DNA from: Eucalyptus grandis
Lineage: Eukaryota; Streptophyta; Magnoliopsida; Myrtales; Myrtaceae
Assembly: GCF_016545825.1 (NCBI RefSeq)
Contig: NC_052618.1
Span: forward strand, 35,100,196-35,164,195
DNA length: 64,000 nucleotides
Reading direction: 5' to 3'
Shown here: positions 1-12,200 of the stretch, piece by piece
Position numbering within the stretch: the stretch's first letter is position 1
Layout of the letters: each line of letters starts with the position of its first letter
The notes under the pieces: generated by a model
Database searches by the model: none
What the model was told of the DNA's origin: nothing
Seen by the model: the letters and a program-made list of their open reading frames with translations, nothing else
Program-made: the position numbers and the translations under genes

Positions 1-123
1 GGCCAAAAGCCATCTTGAAATTTCAATTACTTTCCAGTATGATAGACAGTAGGATGACATTAGCTGACTCAAACAAGGGTCATTTGAAAGGAAAATAACC
101 TAACTGTTCTTTTGTTGTTTCAG

Positions 124-377
124 GTTCTTAAAGACCCTAATGCTTCCAGGGATGTTCTCAAACTTCGTGCTCATGCTTTGAAGAAGCTTGGGACAATCTT
201 TCAAGTAAGTTTCATTTACTTGGAGAAAATTTTTGCACTTGATTACAAGAAGACATTTTCAGTCTCCATATATGGTTTAATTCTGTCCCTTCTCAGGGTG
301 CTAAGTCTGCTTACAGTAGAGAGAACAGCCTGCGACATGAGTGTCATGTCAAAGCAGATGAAGTTTCAAAATCATAA
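124..377 (+). CDS. last two exons of an unrecognised gene (partial)
   Basis: Two consecutive exons, 124-204 and 297-377, read in one frame. The first follows a pyrimidine-rich acceptor ending in CAG, encodes 27 residues (VLKDPNASRDVLKLRAHALK onwards) and ends at a consensus GTAAGT donor. The second follows TCTCAG and encodes 26 residues ending EVSKS before TAA at 375-377. Both introns are phase 0. The segment is hydrophilic and probably helical (LRAHALKKLGTIF), with no membrane segment. I do not recognise the family; the rest of the gene lies left of the window. The exon-intron logic is good, so this is probably a real gene end, but the identity is open. Confidence 0.6.
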
Positions 378-1200
378 TGTTCTTTTTACCCAGCATCTTC
401 ATTGTATGTATTGAACTTTCTCTCTTGTGGTGGACACTCATTGTTGTAGCTTGGCAATTATTTATCATTTTCATGAATAAATGATGGCGGCTTATCTCTT
501 GTCTTCTAAGTGCACCAGTCCTTATGATTTCTCTATACTTGTGACTGTTCAATCAAATGTAGAGCTGGTGGTATCTTAATTTTGTGACTGGATATTGGAG
601 ATCCGTATTGGACAACTGTTGCTCGGAGTTTGCGATTTCTTAGTTAAGTTGGTTGTCTCAGTCAGTTGTGGGAACTGAGGAATAAGTGATTGGTGGTCGG
701 TAGTGGCTTCGAGCTGTGTTTTTTTCCATCATCAATGGGGGTAAGATAAGTTTTTTCTTAGATTTTTGTTCCCAGGTTGCTCACAACAAAAGCCATGCTA
801 GGTCTCTACTTTTTCAAAGCAATCTGAAGATTTGGATGTTTGGTATGATATCTGAGATGATTATGTGAAGATATGGTTTAGGGTCGGAAAAAAGAAGGGC
901 ACATTTACAGGGTTTAGACATGAAGGAAGAAAAGAGCAAAACAGAAATTTCTTAGTATCGAATGCTCTTGCATCCTGTTAGTAGATTCTGCAACTTGAAT
1001 GCCTTCGATATATTAAGCTGCTGTTCTTGCTATTGCTTCATTGTGTTTCTTTACCAACTATCAAACAGCATTTTGTATCTTTATTCGCACATTAGATTAA
1101 TCTCTCTCCAGCCCATGTTATTGTAAATTCACTAGAGGTGAGGGATTGTACTCAGTAGTATTGCGATGGTGGACTTAATAAATGAGGTGTAAAAATTCCA
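378..1200 (+). other. probable 3' UTR and flank of the leftmost gene
   Basis: This T-rich, non-coding stretch follows the stop codon at 375-377. Possible polyadenylation signals AATAAA lie at 476-481 and 1177-1182. I see no coding exon. The true cleavage site cannot be chosen from sequence alone. Confidence 0.35.
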
Positions 1201-1377
1201 TTGTCTTGTCCACTTATTTAACCCTTAAAAGTTCATATTCCACGTTTCCTTTTCATTTGTTTTCCCCGTCAGTCTCCTAGTCGGTATCTTCAGCTTTTAG
1301 GATTCTTCCCTGTATCACCAAAAAGAAACTAATACATTTTGTTAGATTACCACATATGTGTGCATCTGAGGATAATA

Positions 1378-2057
1378 ATAATAAAAAAAAAGTTATAAAT
1401 TTATTGCATTTGTCCTAATTCAATTGTATTACATTTTGCCAGTTAAGTCTATTCAGCCAATTTTGACTAGTAATTGCCGATGTGGACATTGGTTGTTCTA
1501 TGTGGCACGGCTTTAGTGATATGGATAATTTTTTAAAAATTTTAAAATATTTTTCCAAAATCGCCACTAATTTTTTTTTTTTTTTTTTTTTTTCATTTTG
1601 GCCAGTGAGGTGCCGCAACCTTGCTTAGGCCTAGATTTGGTCAAGGCCATTCCAATCGTGTCCCTCGCTTGGCCTAGATCTAGGCAAGGCCGCCTTGCCT
1701 TGATACAACAAGTGTCATGGTGTGTGCTTCACGGCCCTTGCATAGGGATGGTGAGCGCCAATGATCCTGTCGATTAGAATGACAAAAAAAGGAAAAGAGA
1801 AGAAAAGGAAAAAAATAAAATAACAAAATTAATAAAAAAAATTGGAGAAATATTTAAAATTTTTAAAAATTATCCTTGTTAACATGGGTCATGTCACGGT
1901 CAGTGTCTATATCTTATATTAATAACTTTTAGCCAAAATTGATTAGATGGATTCAATCAACAAAACATGAAAATGTTTAGGATTAAATTAATATAATTGA
2001 AAGGTCTATGACTAAATTAATACAAATACAATAGGTTTAAGACTTTATGGTAATTAT
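1378..2057. mobile_element. non-autonomous inverted-repeat element (MITE/MULE-like)
   Basis: The left end reads inward through 'ttattgcatttgtcctaatt' and the right end through 'aataggtttaagacttt' followed by 'ggtaatta', so the ends are roughly inverted copies. The subterminal arms mention 'gatgtggacattgg' and its counterpart near 1890. The core (1600-1760) is relatively GC-rich ('aggcctagatttggtcaagg'), followed by purine-rich and T-rich flanks. There is no coding capacity. Related ends occur near 6790, 46.7 kb and 60.9 kb in this window. I could not define a clean target-site duplication, so the class is uncertain. Confidence 0.5.
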
Positions 2058-2059
2058 TC

Positions 2060-5036
2060 CTATGCTTTGCATGTGTTTGTGTGTGAGTGCGCGAGTGGTT
2101 GAGAGAGATCCCTCATTGATATCAAACTTGTAAGCCAATGTTTGGACATCTAATATTCTTTTAGCTTTTGACAACTGTCTTGGAGAGTTGACTGTTGACC
2201 CTTCAAAACTTTATCAAGAGTGTATTTTCTATTGAACGAAGGTGGTAGTGCTAGATATGATAGAAGTGCCATGGGAGTGGTGGTGGGAGATGATTAAGAT
2301 GGAGTGAGGGTAGGTTGTAACAATAGTGAACACGATCTTAATTGGAGATTGCAGTGACAATGAAAGCAATACCGTAGTGGACTGAAAGAAGATAGAGGAA
2401 AAGAGAGGAGACAAAGGAACTCAATGGTGGCAGCAATATTAGGAAAAAGAACTAAGGTTTTACTGGACCAGTTCTCGGTTTGTACTAGTCTAACCGGATC
2501 TTGGTTCAACTTGCAAGGCCGGTTCCCGGATGGTTCCACCTCCAATGCGAGAATCACAAGTTTTTAGAGCCGGTTCAATTTGATTCCCAATAAAACCGAA
2601 TGTACAACCCTAACGGCCACATTCATATTGTTGCTTCAATTTGTGCAGAAAGTTTTTAATCTTTTGAAATTCCCAATATTGAATTAATTAAGTTTTCCTC
2701 GAAAGTTCAATTAACTGCTCTCATGTAATTAGTATACTTGCCGAATGCTTCTAGTGAATTCAAGGAGATTACATTTTGCCTCGGACTTTTGAAATCCGTG
2801 ACTTGCTCTCTTTACTTTTCAATTGCAATGTACTCCGTGATCTTTTAACATTCTTTGCAATGCATTCCTAGTCTCAACATTAGTTATATCAATATAAATC
2901 AATGGTAGCGAGTTGTTCATGAGGTCGGGGATGAGGTGGATAGGGCGATGGAGATGAATAGGAGAGCGACCGGGGGTGGTGAAGCAGTGAATTATCATCT
3001 ATCAATCATTCAGTTAAATCTTCTTCTATAATTCAACGTAAGGCTCAGAAAGATATCGGTAATTGGCATGTCGATTCACCATCTCATTCACTGCATTTTG
3101 TGTACCGAGTATATTGATTCAGTCTATTCGTAATTTATCATATTGCAATTATGAAAAACCTGTAGCTCATAGCAATGGCATGAGTCAATATTCTACAAAT
3201 TACACGATTGAATGCTGACATAAGTAGAAACAGAATCTAGCTTTTACATAGATACTAAGTTGAGCCTCCTAGAAATTCAGACTTGTATCCGACGTTGAAG
3301 TGCTTAAATCAAAATTCTTCTAAATAATCTCCTTCGTTTGTTTCGTATTTACTCGTAACCCGCAACATGTTTAAGGGGGAAGTAATACGGGATTAAAGTG
3401 GGATAGAACCTCTTAGCCCCTTCCAGGTTATAAAGTGAACCTAATGCAACCTCCTTCACGAGCATGATATGAGACCCATTTGCAACTACAAAGGGCCTAC
3501 TAAACCTTCAATTCTAAGACATGGAACGCAGATTTTCAACGCCATCAAGAGAGTGGCAAATAATGCAATCAAAAGCGATAAGCCATTGTCTAACTCGAAA
3601 GGAAGGAAGGGAGACTCGTGCTTAGCTGACACCACTTCCATAAAGAAGAAGGCCCATCTCAAATATATTATCTCTCATCTTTCTTATCATATACTAAATC
3701 CCGGATGCTTCTCTTTATTCTCCACTAGTGTCCCTTTCAACTTGTCGCTTAGGATAATTGGAAGCACTAGTCATCCAGAAAATCAATTTTTAGACCAACT
3801 TTACTTTATCTTTTTCACTTTTATATATATTGTATTACCTCCCAGCACAACTACCGGCACAGATATTATGTTTAAGCAGAAATCACATCCTTTACCCTTT
3901 TACCTGCTTTACCTTTTTGCCTATAAACACACATCATCAAGTACGATAAGTACGATTCTGCCCTTCTATCCAACCCTATGCTGACCTGAGCTTTTCATCA
4001 TTACCATTTTATGGCGTTTTGATATGATTTGAATCGTAGATTATAATAACTGACATCCTTTCTAGGGTGATTCAAGAACTATCTACTTTCAATCTTTAAC
4101 AATTCATAAAAAACTTAAACCTTTCGAGTATGCAAAAATGCTGCTCTATTTATCAAATACTTTCTCCAAAGGGAAATGCAGTAGACCTATCTTAATATGA
4201 CATTTACTCGGCAAATTTCGTGTCCAACATTAGTTGCTTCGTCTTAGCAAGAACAAGAATTAGAGGTAACAAAGTTCTTGACTGGCACGAGGAATACACC
4301 CCAGTTCATCCCTAAAGCGATCCCCCGACCAACAATTGCAGTACTTCACGCTGACCTGACTGAACTTGAAGTCCAGAAAAGTTAGATCAATATATCTAAA
4401 ACTCGAGGAAGCTCGTAACTGAAAGTGTAAGTCCGTATCTGAGCTTAGAGAACCCGAAAACTGACTTCGACCAGAAAATTATCTGATTCTAAAATAACCT
4501 GATCTCGAAACTCGCTCAATTTTTTTTATTTAAGACTCTAACAGGAATAGCTAGTAAAAAGGAGAGCAAGTGCAAACATTTATATTACATAGTAATGTGG
4601 GAAGAGCGACCTTTATATCCAGAAAGTTAATTTGCTCTAAAGAGTTTCCAAATGCAATGAATTCCTGCAAATGGCTATGCATTGTGAGGAGAAAAAAAAT
4701 ATAGTCCAAAACATGGGGGCTACTTTGATAATTTCCACTGGAGGTCACGGTCAATGCTTTATCACTAATTTAACACCAAATCATCAATCCACTAACTTCA
4801 TAGACTTATAAAGCCCTACAAGAGAAAAGAGGATGGCCTTCACCTTTTAATTTTCAATAGTAAACTTAATATAAGGGAGAAAAAAAAACATAAATTTGCA
4901 CCCTCCATCACAGAGTATTAAAAGTTTCCTGTTTATCTATACATTGCCACTCAAACTAACTCTAATGCGCATAATAATTTGGTATAGGCACTGCAATGGT
5001 CTCCTTGGGCTAATGCAGAAGCATCTCATGATTTAG

Positions 5037-5038
<2 letters not shown>
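2060..5038. other. intergenic, no gene seen
   Basis: About 3 kb of AT-rich sequence. Open frames here, including a 171-codon frame at 3469-3984, have no recognisable domain, no supporting splice structure and low-complexity composition. I treat them as chance frames. No tRNA-like or other RNA gene was recognised. Confidence 0.5.

Positions 5039-5081
<43 letters not shown>
5039..5081. repeat. (CT)n microsatellite upstream of the peptide gene
   Basis: An uninterrupted run of about 21 TC units ends 42 bp before the ATG at 5124, probably inside the 5' UTR or core promoter. CT/GA runs are common in plant 5' UTRs and can be bound by GAGA-binding (BPC) proteins. That role here is an inference. A second, shorter CT run (about 5522-5545) lies just inside intron 2 of the same gene. 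Confidence 0.9.
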
Positions 5082-5084
<3 letters not shown>

Positions 5085-5123
5085 AAAGCAAAAGAACTGA
5101 ATCGAGAAAGAAGAAAGGTGATC

Positions 5124-6202
5124 ATGAGAATGGGGGTCGTGCTTCTGAAGATCAAAATCAGTCTCCTCCTAATCCTCCTCCTCCTCCCAGCTTCACTTTT
5201 CACATCGTGTCATGCAGGTGGGTCTTTTATCATCATGTGGACTTGCAGCTTTTGTTGTTTTTCGCATTATCGTCAAAAGTATGAATAACGACAGAATAAA
5301 TCTCATTGGTCTATCCCGAGGAGTCACTAGAGAGCAGAGAGTATGTCCCATGATTCAGGAGACGTGGGAATGTGTATCAAATTAGTTTTTACGGTGCTGC
5401 TGCTCAATGTGTATAAAGCATGGGGCGTGTTGTTGGCAGGTCGAACCTTCAAGTCCCTGGATAAGTTGGCTAAGGAAGTGGATGCGAGTGAAAGGGCTGA
5501 TCAAGAGGTTTGTGTTCATTGCTCTCTCTCTCTCTCTCTCTCTCGGGTTTTGTTATATTATTGTCTGGTTTTCCGCAGCCAAAACCTTAATATTTGGCAC
5601 TTTAATTTTCATGACGAGAAGAAGAAAAGGAAGAAAAATTATCGCTAAAATGATATTGTTCCTTAAAATAACATCAAAAAATGAGTTGATAAACAAGGGA
5701 TATGGATGCAAAAATCCAGCTATCTGGTGGCTCATGGAACACTCTACACATCTCATGAATAGGTTAAGTTTAGACCGTCAATCTATGTAAGTAGTCTAGA
5801 CTCATAACAATTTGCGCTATATTGATGGCCTTTCTGATTTGAAATTCTCTAATGCATCAACCAATTGTGTGAACGTTGGATTTAACATAATAAATAAGAA
5901 AATCACACATAGGGATGAAAGTGCCTTCTCGTTTTTATAGTTATAAACAGGTGATACCACGGATCAAATGTGAAATCGGTGCCTATTCACGCAGAGTTGT
6001 AATTTTAGAACTTCGCTCGTAGCTTTTAATTGCTTGTCAATAGGAAGCATGGAAAGCGACAACATCATCATCAGCGGAAAAGGAGTTAGCAGAGACCAAC
6101 ATCATCCACGAAAGGCTCCTTAGAGCAAACGCCAAGGACTACGGAAGGCTCGATCCAGCACCGGCTGTTGCCAGGCCTCAGCACAAGCCCGTTCCCAACT
6201 GA
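5124..6202 (+). CDS. small secreted protein, candidate tyrosine-sulfated signalling peptide precursor
   Basis: Three exons, 5124-5217, 5440-5507 and 6044-6202, join in frame (phase 1, then phase 0) to give 106 residues. Donors are GTGGGT and GTTTGT; acceptors are TTGGCAG and CAATAG. ATG 5124 is the first in-frame Met; a second Met is two codons on. Residues 1-31 form a signal peptide: basic start, long Leu/Ile core (LLLILLLLP), likely cleavage after SCHA. The middle (33-85) is charged and helical (KSLDKLAKEVDASERADQEE). The last 21 residues begin at Asp86-Tyr87-Gly88 (DYGRLDPAPAVARPQHKP...) and end in Asn. An acidic residue before Tyr is the sulfation context of PSY, RGF/GLV and CIF peptides, and PSY1 also starts DYG. 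The rest does not match a family I can name with certainty. The precursor would enter the secretory pathway and release a short apoplastic ligand, probably for an LRR receptor kinase. The frame is intact and the splice logic clean. Function is inferred from layout only. Confidence 0.72.
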
Positions 6203-6420
6203 TGGAGAAACCCAATGACTCGCCGAGAAGCGAGCACTACATGCCACTACATATTATAAACTATAGATTAAATAAATTACTGATTACTATGGCTCTATCT
6301 CTTACGATGTTTTGTAGCATGTCCTAATGTAAATTGAAGTATCATCTATATATAATGTGCTAAGTTTTGAGTGCTGGTAGTAATTTAATATTGTGTTTCC
6401 TTGCATAGGTAGCTTTTGAT
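6203..6420 (+). other. probable 3' UTR of the small secreted protein gene
   Basis: AT-rich sequence after TGA 6200-6202 with AATAAATT near 6270. It resembles a plant 3' UTR. The end point is a guess. Confidence 0.3.
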
Positions 6421-6787
6421 CAATTCAATCCGTCTAGATTGAATTTTAACATTTTACATTTTATTTACTCAAAATCTTGTAAGTCCCACCTTGTGACTTT
6501 TTTTCTTTAATTTTGAAATACTTGAAAATTTTATAAAAAAAATATTCAGAATTGAATTAGCACGATTGCTATAAATTTAGATTTTTTTGATAATTTTCTT
6601 GTGGTCTCTCATAGCACCAAATTTCAAATTAGGGCTCTCCAATTATTTGAATCTGGTGGCATGTTATGGGCCTCCGGTTAAAAATGATCTGCTGCCAATA
6701 AATGGGCTAAGCCCATGGCTCTGATTTAATCAAAGCTGATCATGGCTTGCACTTTCTTGATTATTCATAACTATGCATTAGAGCGGG

Positions 6788-7085
6788 AGGAAATTACAAA
6801 AAAATTCCTAAACCTATTGCTTTTGCGTCAATTTAGTTTAAACCTTTCAATTTGACCAATTAAGTCCTAATCATTTTGAAAATTTGCCAATGTAGTCAAT
6901 TGGGCTAATTTTGACTAAAAATCGTTGATGTGAACGCCAACTATTCTACGTGATACAACCGATATTGACATGAACAATTTTTGCAATGTTTATTTAAAAT
7001 ATATATATATATGTATTTTAATTCTTTCTCCACCTGGCCTATTAGGGGCGACCTCACTAGCCTTGTCAACTTCGGGGAAATTGCT
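6788..7085. repeat. one-ended fragment of the AATTAC-type repeat
   Basis: Starts 'ggaaattacaaaaaaattcc' and continues with 'aaacctattgc', 'aatttagtttaaacctttc', 'ttgactaaaaatcgttgatg' and a short (AT)n run near 6997-7012. It matches the terminal arm of the element family seen at 1.4-2.1, 46.7-47.5 and 60.7-60.9 kb. No opposite arm was found, so it looks truncated. Confidence 0.45.
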
Positions 7086-8064
7086 ACTGATTTAGTCTAG
7101 ATTTGGGCTTTTTCGCATGTGTGATTTCATGGTTTTGCTCTCACAGGTATTAAATCTATGTGCATTCAACCTTATTATTCTGAACAGCAATGGTGTTAGG
7201 GACGCTCAATCTAGGTATGCACCAGCGAAAAGAATAGTCCTAACAATAGATGGAGATTAGATGTGTGTTCATTACTTAAGATGGATTTGATAATCGGCCA
7301 TTGATTTTGCTTTAAAAAGTTATAGATCTACTCCTTGAGTGTGTGACCCCTAATCATGTTTTGTTTTGGATTTTGTCTTGGTTTGCAATTAGACTGTGAT
7401 TGTCTATTATATATCTGCGGAAATGAAGGAATGTTTTTTTTTGTTTTTGAAAAAGATAAAATTTTGATTCATGCATTTTAAATCTAAATGCTTGCTAGAT
7501 TTTCCCGGCATCAACTTCAAGAACCTCGAGATTGATGTGAGCAACTGTTCTAGACTTCGTTTCTGGGATCCAAGATCAACCACGTGCCTTACTCGGTCAT
7601 CAACTGTATGCATTAAGCATACATATTCAATGAATGTGAAGACTTATATGTGACAATTTATGGGTCCTAATCTGTGGCTGTGTTTAGCTCTCCAAAGTCT
7701 TGCGGAGATAATGCCGGTCTTCTTCTAAGCAAAATTCGTTAAAAACGAGAGAACAGGACCTGTTACTTGGTCCTAGATTATTATGCTGTATCAACCACCG
7801 ATTTATTTCTTGATCCCCATGATGGTAACATCCTTTATCACAGGAATAATTTGTCAGCTAGTAATAAAGCATCGAAAATGTTCTTTGTTAAAATCAACAT
7901 CATTTTTCGTACTCCAACAATATTAAGGTATCACGCTTTGTTGAAAATATGTCACGAACAGATAATTTAGTTTAAGTAGATTTCTGTTTCACCAGTTTTT
8001 ATCTCCATGAAAATCTTTCACCAAAAGTTGCTTTTTGGTTTTATTATGAAAGACTTAGGTTATG
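7086..8064. other. intergenic, no gene seen
   Basis: AT-rich sequence without a recognisable coding exon. Short open frames on both strands lack domain signatures or splice support. Confidence 0.45.
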
Positions 8065-8992
8065 TGTTAAGTTTGGATGAAGAATGTCAAATGCAAGGAA
8101 GACTTTTTTCATCGACTTGTATATACAACCTCGACAATTGATATTTAAGCGATTCGATGACTAACAATCCTTGAGCACAAATTACATCGAAATTTAATCA
8201 ATGATGCAATTTGCTCATCAACACCAGGCTAATCTACACTTTTAACATAAACTAAGCGGAATTTAATCTACGACACAGCTTGTTTTAGGTGTAGAGCTAG
8301 AATTTAATCAATAGCAATACTCCTAGATAATAAACACAACGCTTAAATTTAATCAACGACGTTGGGTTTGTGGAACAACACCAGAATTCAATCGACGATG
8401 TTGGACCGGTAAAGATATACCAGAGTTTAATCAACGACGGGAATCTAGGAAACTACAGCTAAAATGCGATAAAATTAAAATAAAGCAAAGATAGTTGTTG
8501 TGTGTTGTTCAGTGGGTCCTTCTTGATGGAAATGCTTCGGTATTTATAGGGAGCTAATATTCCTTAATCAGTTGCTCTTCTTTGGGCATTACTCTTTGCA
8601 TTCACCACGAGTTTCATCTCTTTGAGATGACTTTGTCCTTTAACGACTGTTTTCTGACTTGTTGACGATACCCGTGTAGCTTGCTCATCAAGCAAATAAC
8701 TGTTATCTATTTTTACGCACGTTTCTTGTACCAGTTACTCTCGCTCGAGTTTTAATGCTAATTTCACTTAGTCTACAATTCTGGTACACTATCTTCATAG
8801 CTTAACACGCGGTTACTAATTACCTAGTCGTCGACTCGAGGCTCAGCTTCTAGAATTCCATCGAGGCTCGGCTTAGGTTAACCTCCACAAAAGCTATTTC
8901 CCTATGATTTTGTGAACTAAAATGGGGTGTTTTCATTCGAAACTCTCTCGTGACCAGCATGTGGTTCCCATGAATAAATTTCGGTGTCAACA
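8065..8992 (+). repeat. LTR-like sequence, solo or truncated
   Basis: Begins near TGTTAAG and ends 'ttcggtgtcaaca', an ending typical of plant LTRs. Between 8190 and 8440 there are six degenerate copies of a motif like AATTTAATCAACGACG spaced about 40-70 bp apart, as in a U3 enhancer array. A TATA-like box (TATTTATAGGG) follows near 8541. I found neither a matching second LTR nor a convincing primer-binding site, so this may be a solo LTR or simple repeat-rich DNA. Confidence 0.35.
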
Positions 8993-9279
8993 TATACCCT
9001 CTTTTAAAATAAATAAATTTGAATTCATTTCTTTTAAAGAAATACCTTATTTTTCACAGCCTCCTAGGGTGATCATGTCTTTCTATCTTTTGACACTTTT
9101 TCTCTAATATGGATTCTCATTCCTTATATTATCTTGACACGTCTCCTCTAATTTCGCAAATTTTCTCTTTTCTTCCTTGAGGCACTGTCTTCTACCAGTC
9201 TCTCGCCAAGGTACTCATCACTTTTTTCATCTTCTTGCCTTACCCTATTTTCACATTCCCTTTGCAATTCCCTTCATCT

Positions 9280-12200
9280 ATGGCTCATCGTCTCCAGGCA
9301 TGGCACCCAAGAAATCCTCTGAATATGACTCATCAAACTACATCAACATTTTGAGCACTCTCTAAATGGGGAGTATGCTAAAGTTGCCATTTCGGGCTAT
9401 TGAATGAGATCGAGGATGTAATGGGCTACTTCCTTCTGGGTCCCAACAATATCAACTATAATAGAATTCCTCCTTTAGTCAAAGCTTGCTTTCCTATTAA
9501 GCGTGAGACTTTAGCTTTTCGACACAACTCCTTTCGAGATGTCTGGTCTTCAGCCTGTCCTCGGTTTCGCGGGTTTCCTTCATTCAAAGCAGATTTCCAT
9601 AAATGATATCTTCGATTTAGGGATGATGAACCAATCCAAATGGCTTGGATGCATGCTGGAATCAAGAAGACGCTCATGATCAGTATGTCTTCCCATGACG
9701 TAAACCGTGGATTGGTGGGATCTGCAGTAAGCTTTTGGTCCCCTTCAATTGACTGCTTTCTTTTCCCTTGGGGACCCATGACTATCACCCTTTTGGACAT
9801 GCATAGTATAGTCGATTTTCAACTACTTGGCCATTCTGTTGAGCAATTGACTATGATTGGGATTCCTTTTCTCATCTCGGATGGTGTCTTTACATATAGT
9901 AAATTCCTTGAGCGTTTTGGTAAAGAGACTAGCCCTGTTGATGAAAAGGAGTGTATCGTCTTTCTGTTGTATTGGTTGTCAAGATATATTATCTATTGTG
10001 CTACACTTAAAGTGAACAAGGATTATCTTCAAATAGCCGTAAATCTTGCGAGTGGTAGACATATTGCTCTAGCTCTAGTAATCCTTGCTTACTTGTATAG
10101 GGGGTTGGCACATGCTTTAATGGTCATGAAAGTTGAAAAGAGCAGTGCCATCTTTGGTCCCTTCTGGTCTTACAAGCCTAGATGTTGTTATATTTTAGAT
10201 TTCTTTTTAATTTAGGTTCTCGTGATCTGCCTCGTTATCACTTCGCCAAGCTCATGAAGCCTCCGCTAGGCTATCAATTTTTGAAACGTTTGCCTAAGAA
10301 GGTCCCTCGGGTGTCTCTCCTTTTCTTCATTATTTTCAAACCATCTTGGAAGTTGATCACAGGAATATTGACTTTTTTCCCTATGAGAATGAAGAACATT
10401 TTTATCTCTTTGATCTCGATAGTGTGAAATTTTTGCAAGATTTTGGGTTCGCATCTTATCCCCAATAGACCTTTCACTATGGCTGTCCATGAGGGGTCGA
10501 TTCTACCCGAGTTTTGAAGTATATTCTCCTCATCATTGTGCAAGACAATTTGGCTTCTTTCAAGCCGTTCCCATGCTTGTCCCTTACTTTATGGATTTCT
10601 CTCAACCAAAGAAGAAGGAATATAATCTGGACGATCGCAGACCCTTAATTTGCTGTACTAAGATAACCCAGACCGTATATACTACATATTCTCAATATCT
10701 TCAAAGAGATTTCAAGCCTTATCCTGGTCAACTTCCTGAATGGGTGACATGGTGGGTCAATTTCACCCATGAGGGTCCTTACGAAAAGGGAATTATAATA
10801 GGGGTCGATCAAATTGAAAACAAGGAAAAACTGAAGAAAGGTCATCGAGCCATTGATCCTGATTTGTCTTCCGCTCTAGTCGGACTTGATAGCCATGCTT
10901 TGCCCAGTAATCTTTTGCTTAAATCGAGTAATCTTTCTCCCAAGTCTTTATCTAGTGTGAGTGAGCCCGAGGAACCCAACAACCACACTATTAACCTTCC
11001 TGATGACTCAAATGAAGGTATTCAGTTTCTGCTTATAAGTTCTTGCAAACTCCACGTATTTCTCTTTCTTTGTACTTGTCCTTTACTCACATGAGGCTGT
11101 ACATTTCAAATTCATATAGAGAACTACTAGCACAACTATTGAAGAAAAGGAAGAAAACTTCCCCTGTTTCCCCAAGGAAGCAACTCAAAGTACTTCTCGA
11201 TGTCTCTGTTTCAACTATTTTTGCTTATTTAAGAAGCTCTAACAATTGATATTCCACCACATTCTGTTTCTTTGGAAAAGACTCCTGCAGAGATATTCCA
11301 ATTACCTTAATCCCTTCAACAGGGCTTTCTAGTACCGTCAACGATGGGGCAAATGATGCTCCTATTGTCCCTACTTCCTTATCAAAACTTCTTAATATTG
11401 TCGACGATACTGTTTCTTCTATTCCTATCGTCCACTCTCCATCAAAATGTGATGATCCTAACTCTCTTGCAATAGTTGTCCATTGTAAGCTTATTGACTA
11501 TCTTTCAGTTAGGAATATATTGTGTATTTTGTAATGACCCTTTATTTATGAACAATAGCTAAGCCTACCATCGCGACATGCAACATTGATTGTGTTGCAA
11601 TTGGAACGACTAGCAATATTAAACACATTAAAATTCCTGCTGCTTTCACATTTATTCCATCTGATGCTCCAGTTAGTCTTGGTATGCATTCCCTTGCTTG
11701 ATCCTTGCTAGTTTTTTTACTAGCTATCTAGTTTTATAATTAACCTTGTATTTCTAGCTGACCTTATTGCTGAGGTCCCTCATCCAACTCCCAGCATTCT
11801 TATTACAGAGGCTCCTATTGTTGTTGCCACCGAGCCTTCTGATCTTAGCCCCATTGTTCTTGCCGTTGAAACTCCTTCACCAGCTTTTCAAACTGAAGCT
11901 CGCATAAATATATCTCTTCAATGTAAGCCTCAAGCGACAACTTCTCCAGCATTGGAGACACTCAATTGGGCTAAAATCATTTTAAATGTTAATCCCTATG
12001 ATTTAACTCCTAGTTGTACTCTCAATCTCATGAATAATGACAAGGTAAGGTTCAAATTGTCAAAGTTTATGGATCTGTCAGTAGGAGGAACTTGCAAAAT
12101 TATGCATGACTAGAAGATCTTTCACCAACTTAAGACCCTGTCAAGTCAACTTGGTGACGAAAGTAATGAGTTCAGTGCTATCCTTCCTCGAGAGCTCAAA

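Noticed and set aside
3469..3984. 171-codon open frame on the plus strand
   Set aside because: The translation has no domain, no signal or splice support and a drifting composition; it looks like a chance frame in AT-rich DNA.
5343..5790. Two overlapping frames (101 and 127 codons) inside the peptide gene
   Set aside because: They read through exon 2 and intron sequence in other frames. The spliced three-exon model with a signal peptide explains the locus better.
5124..6202. Assigning the peptide gene firmly to PSY or RGF
   Set aside because: DYG fits PSY and the final Asn is RGF-like, but the intervening residues match neither motif fully.
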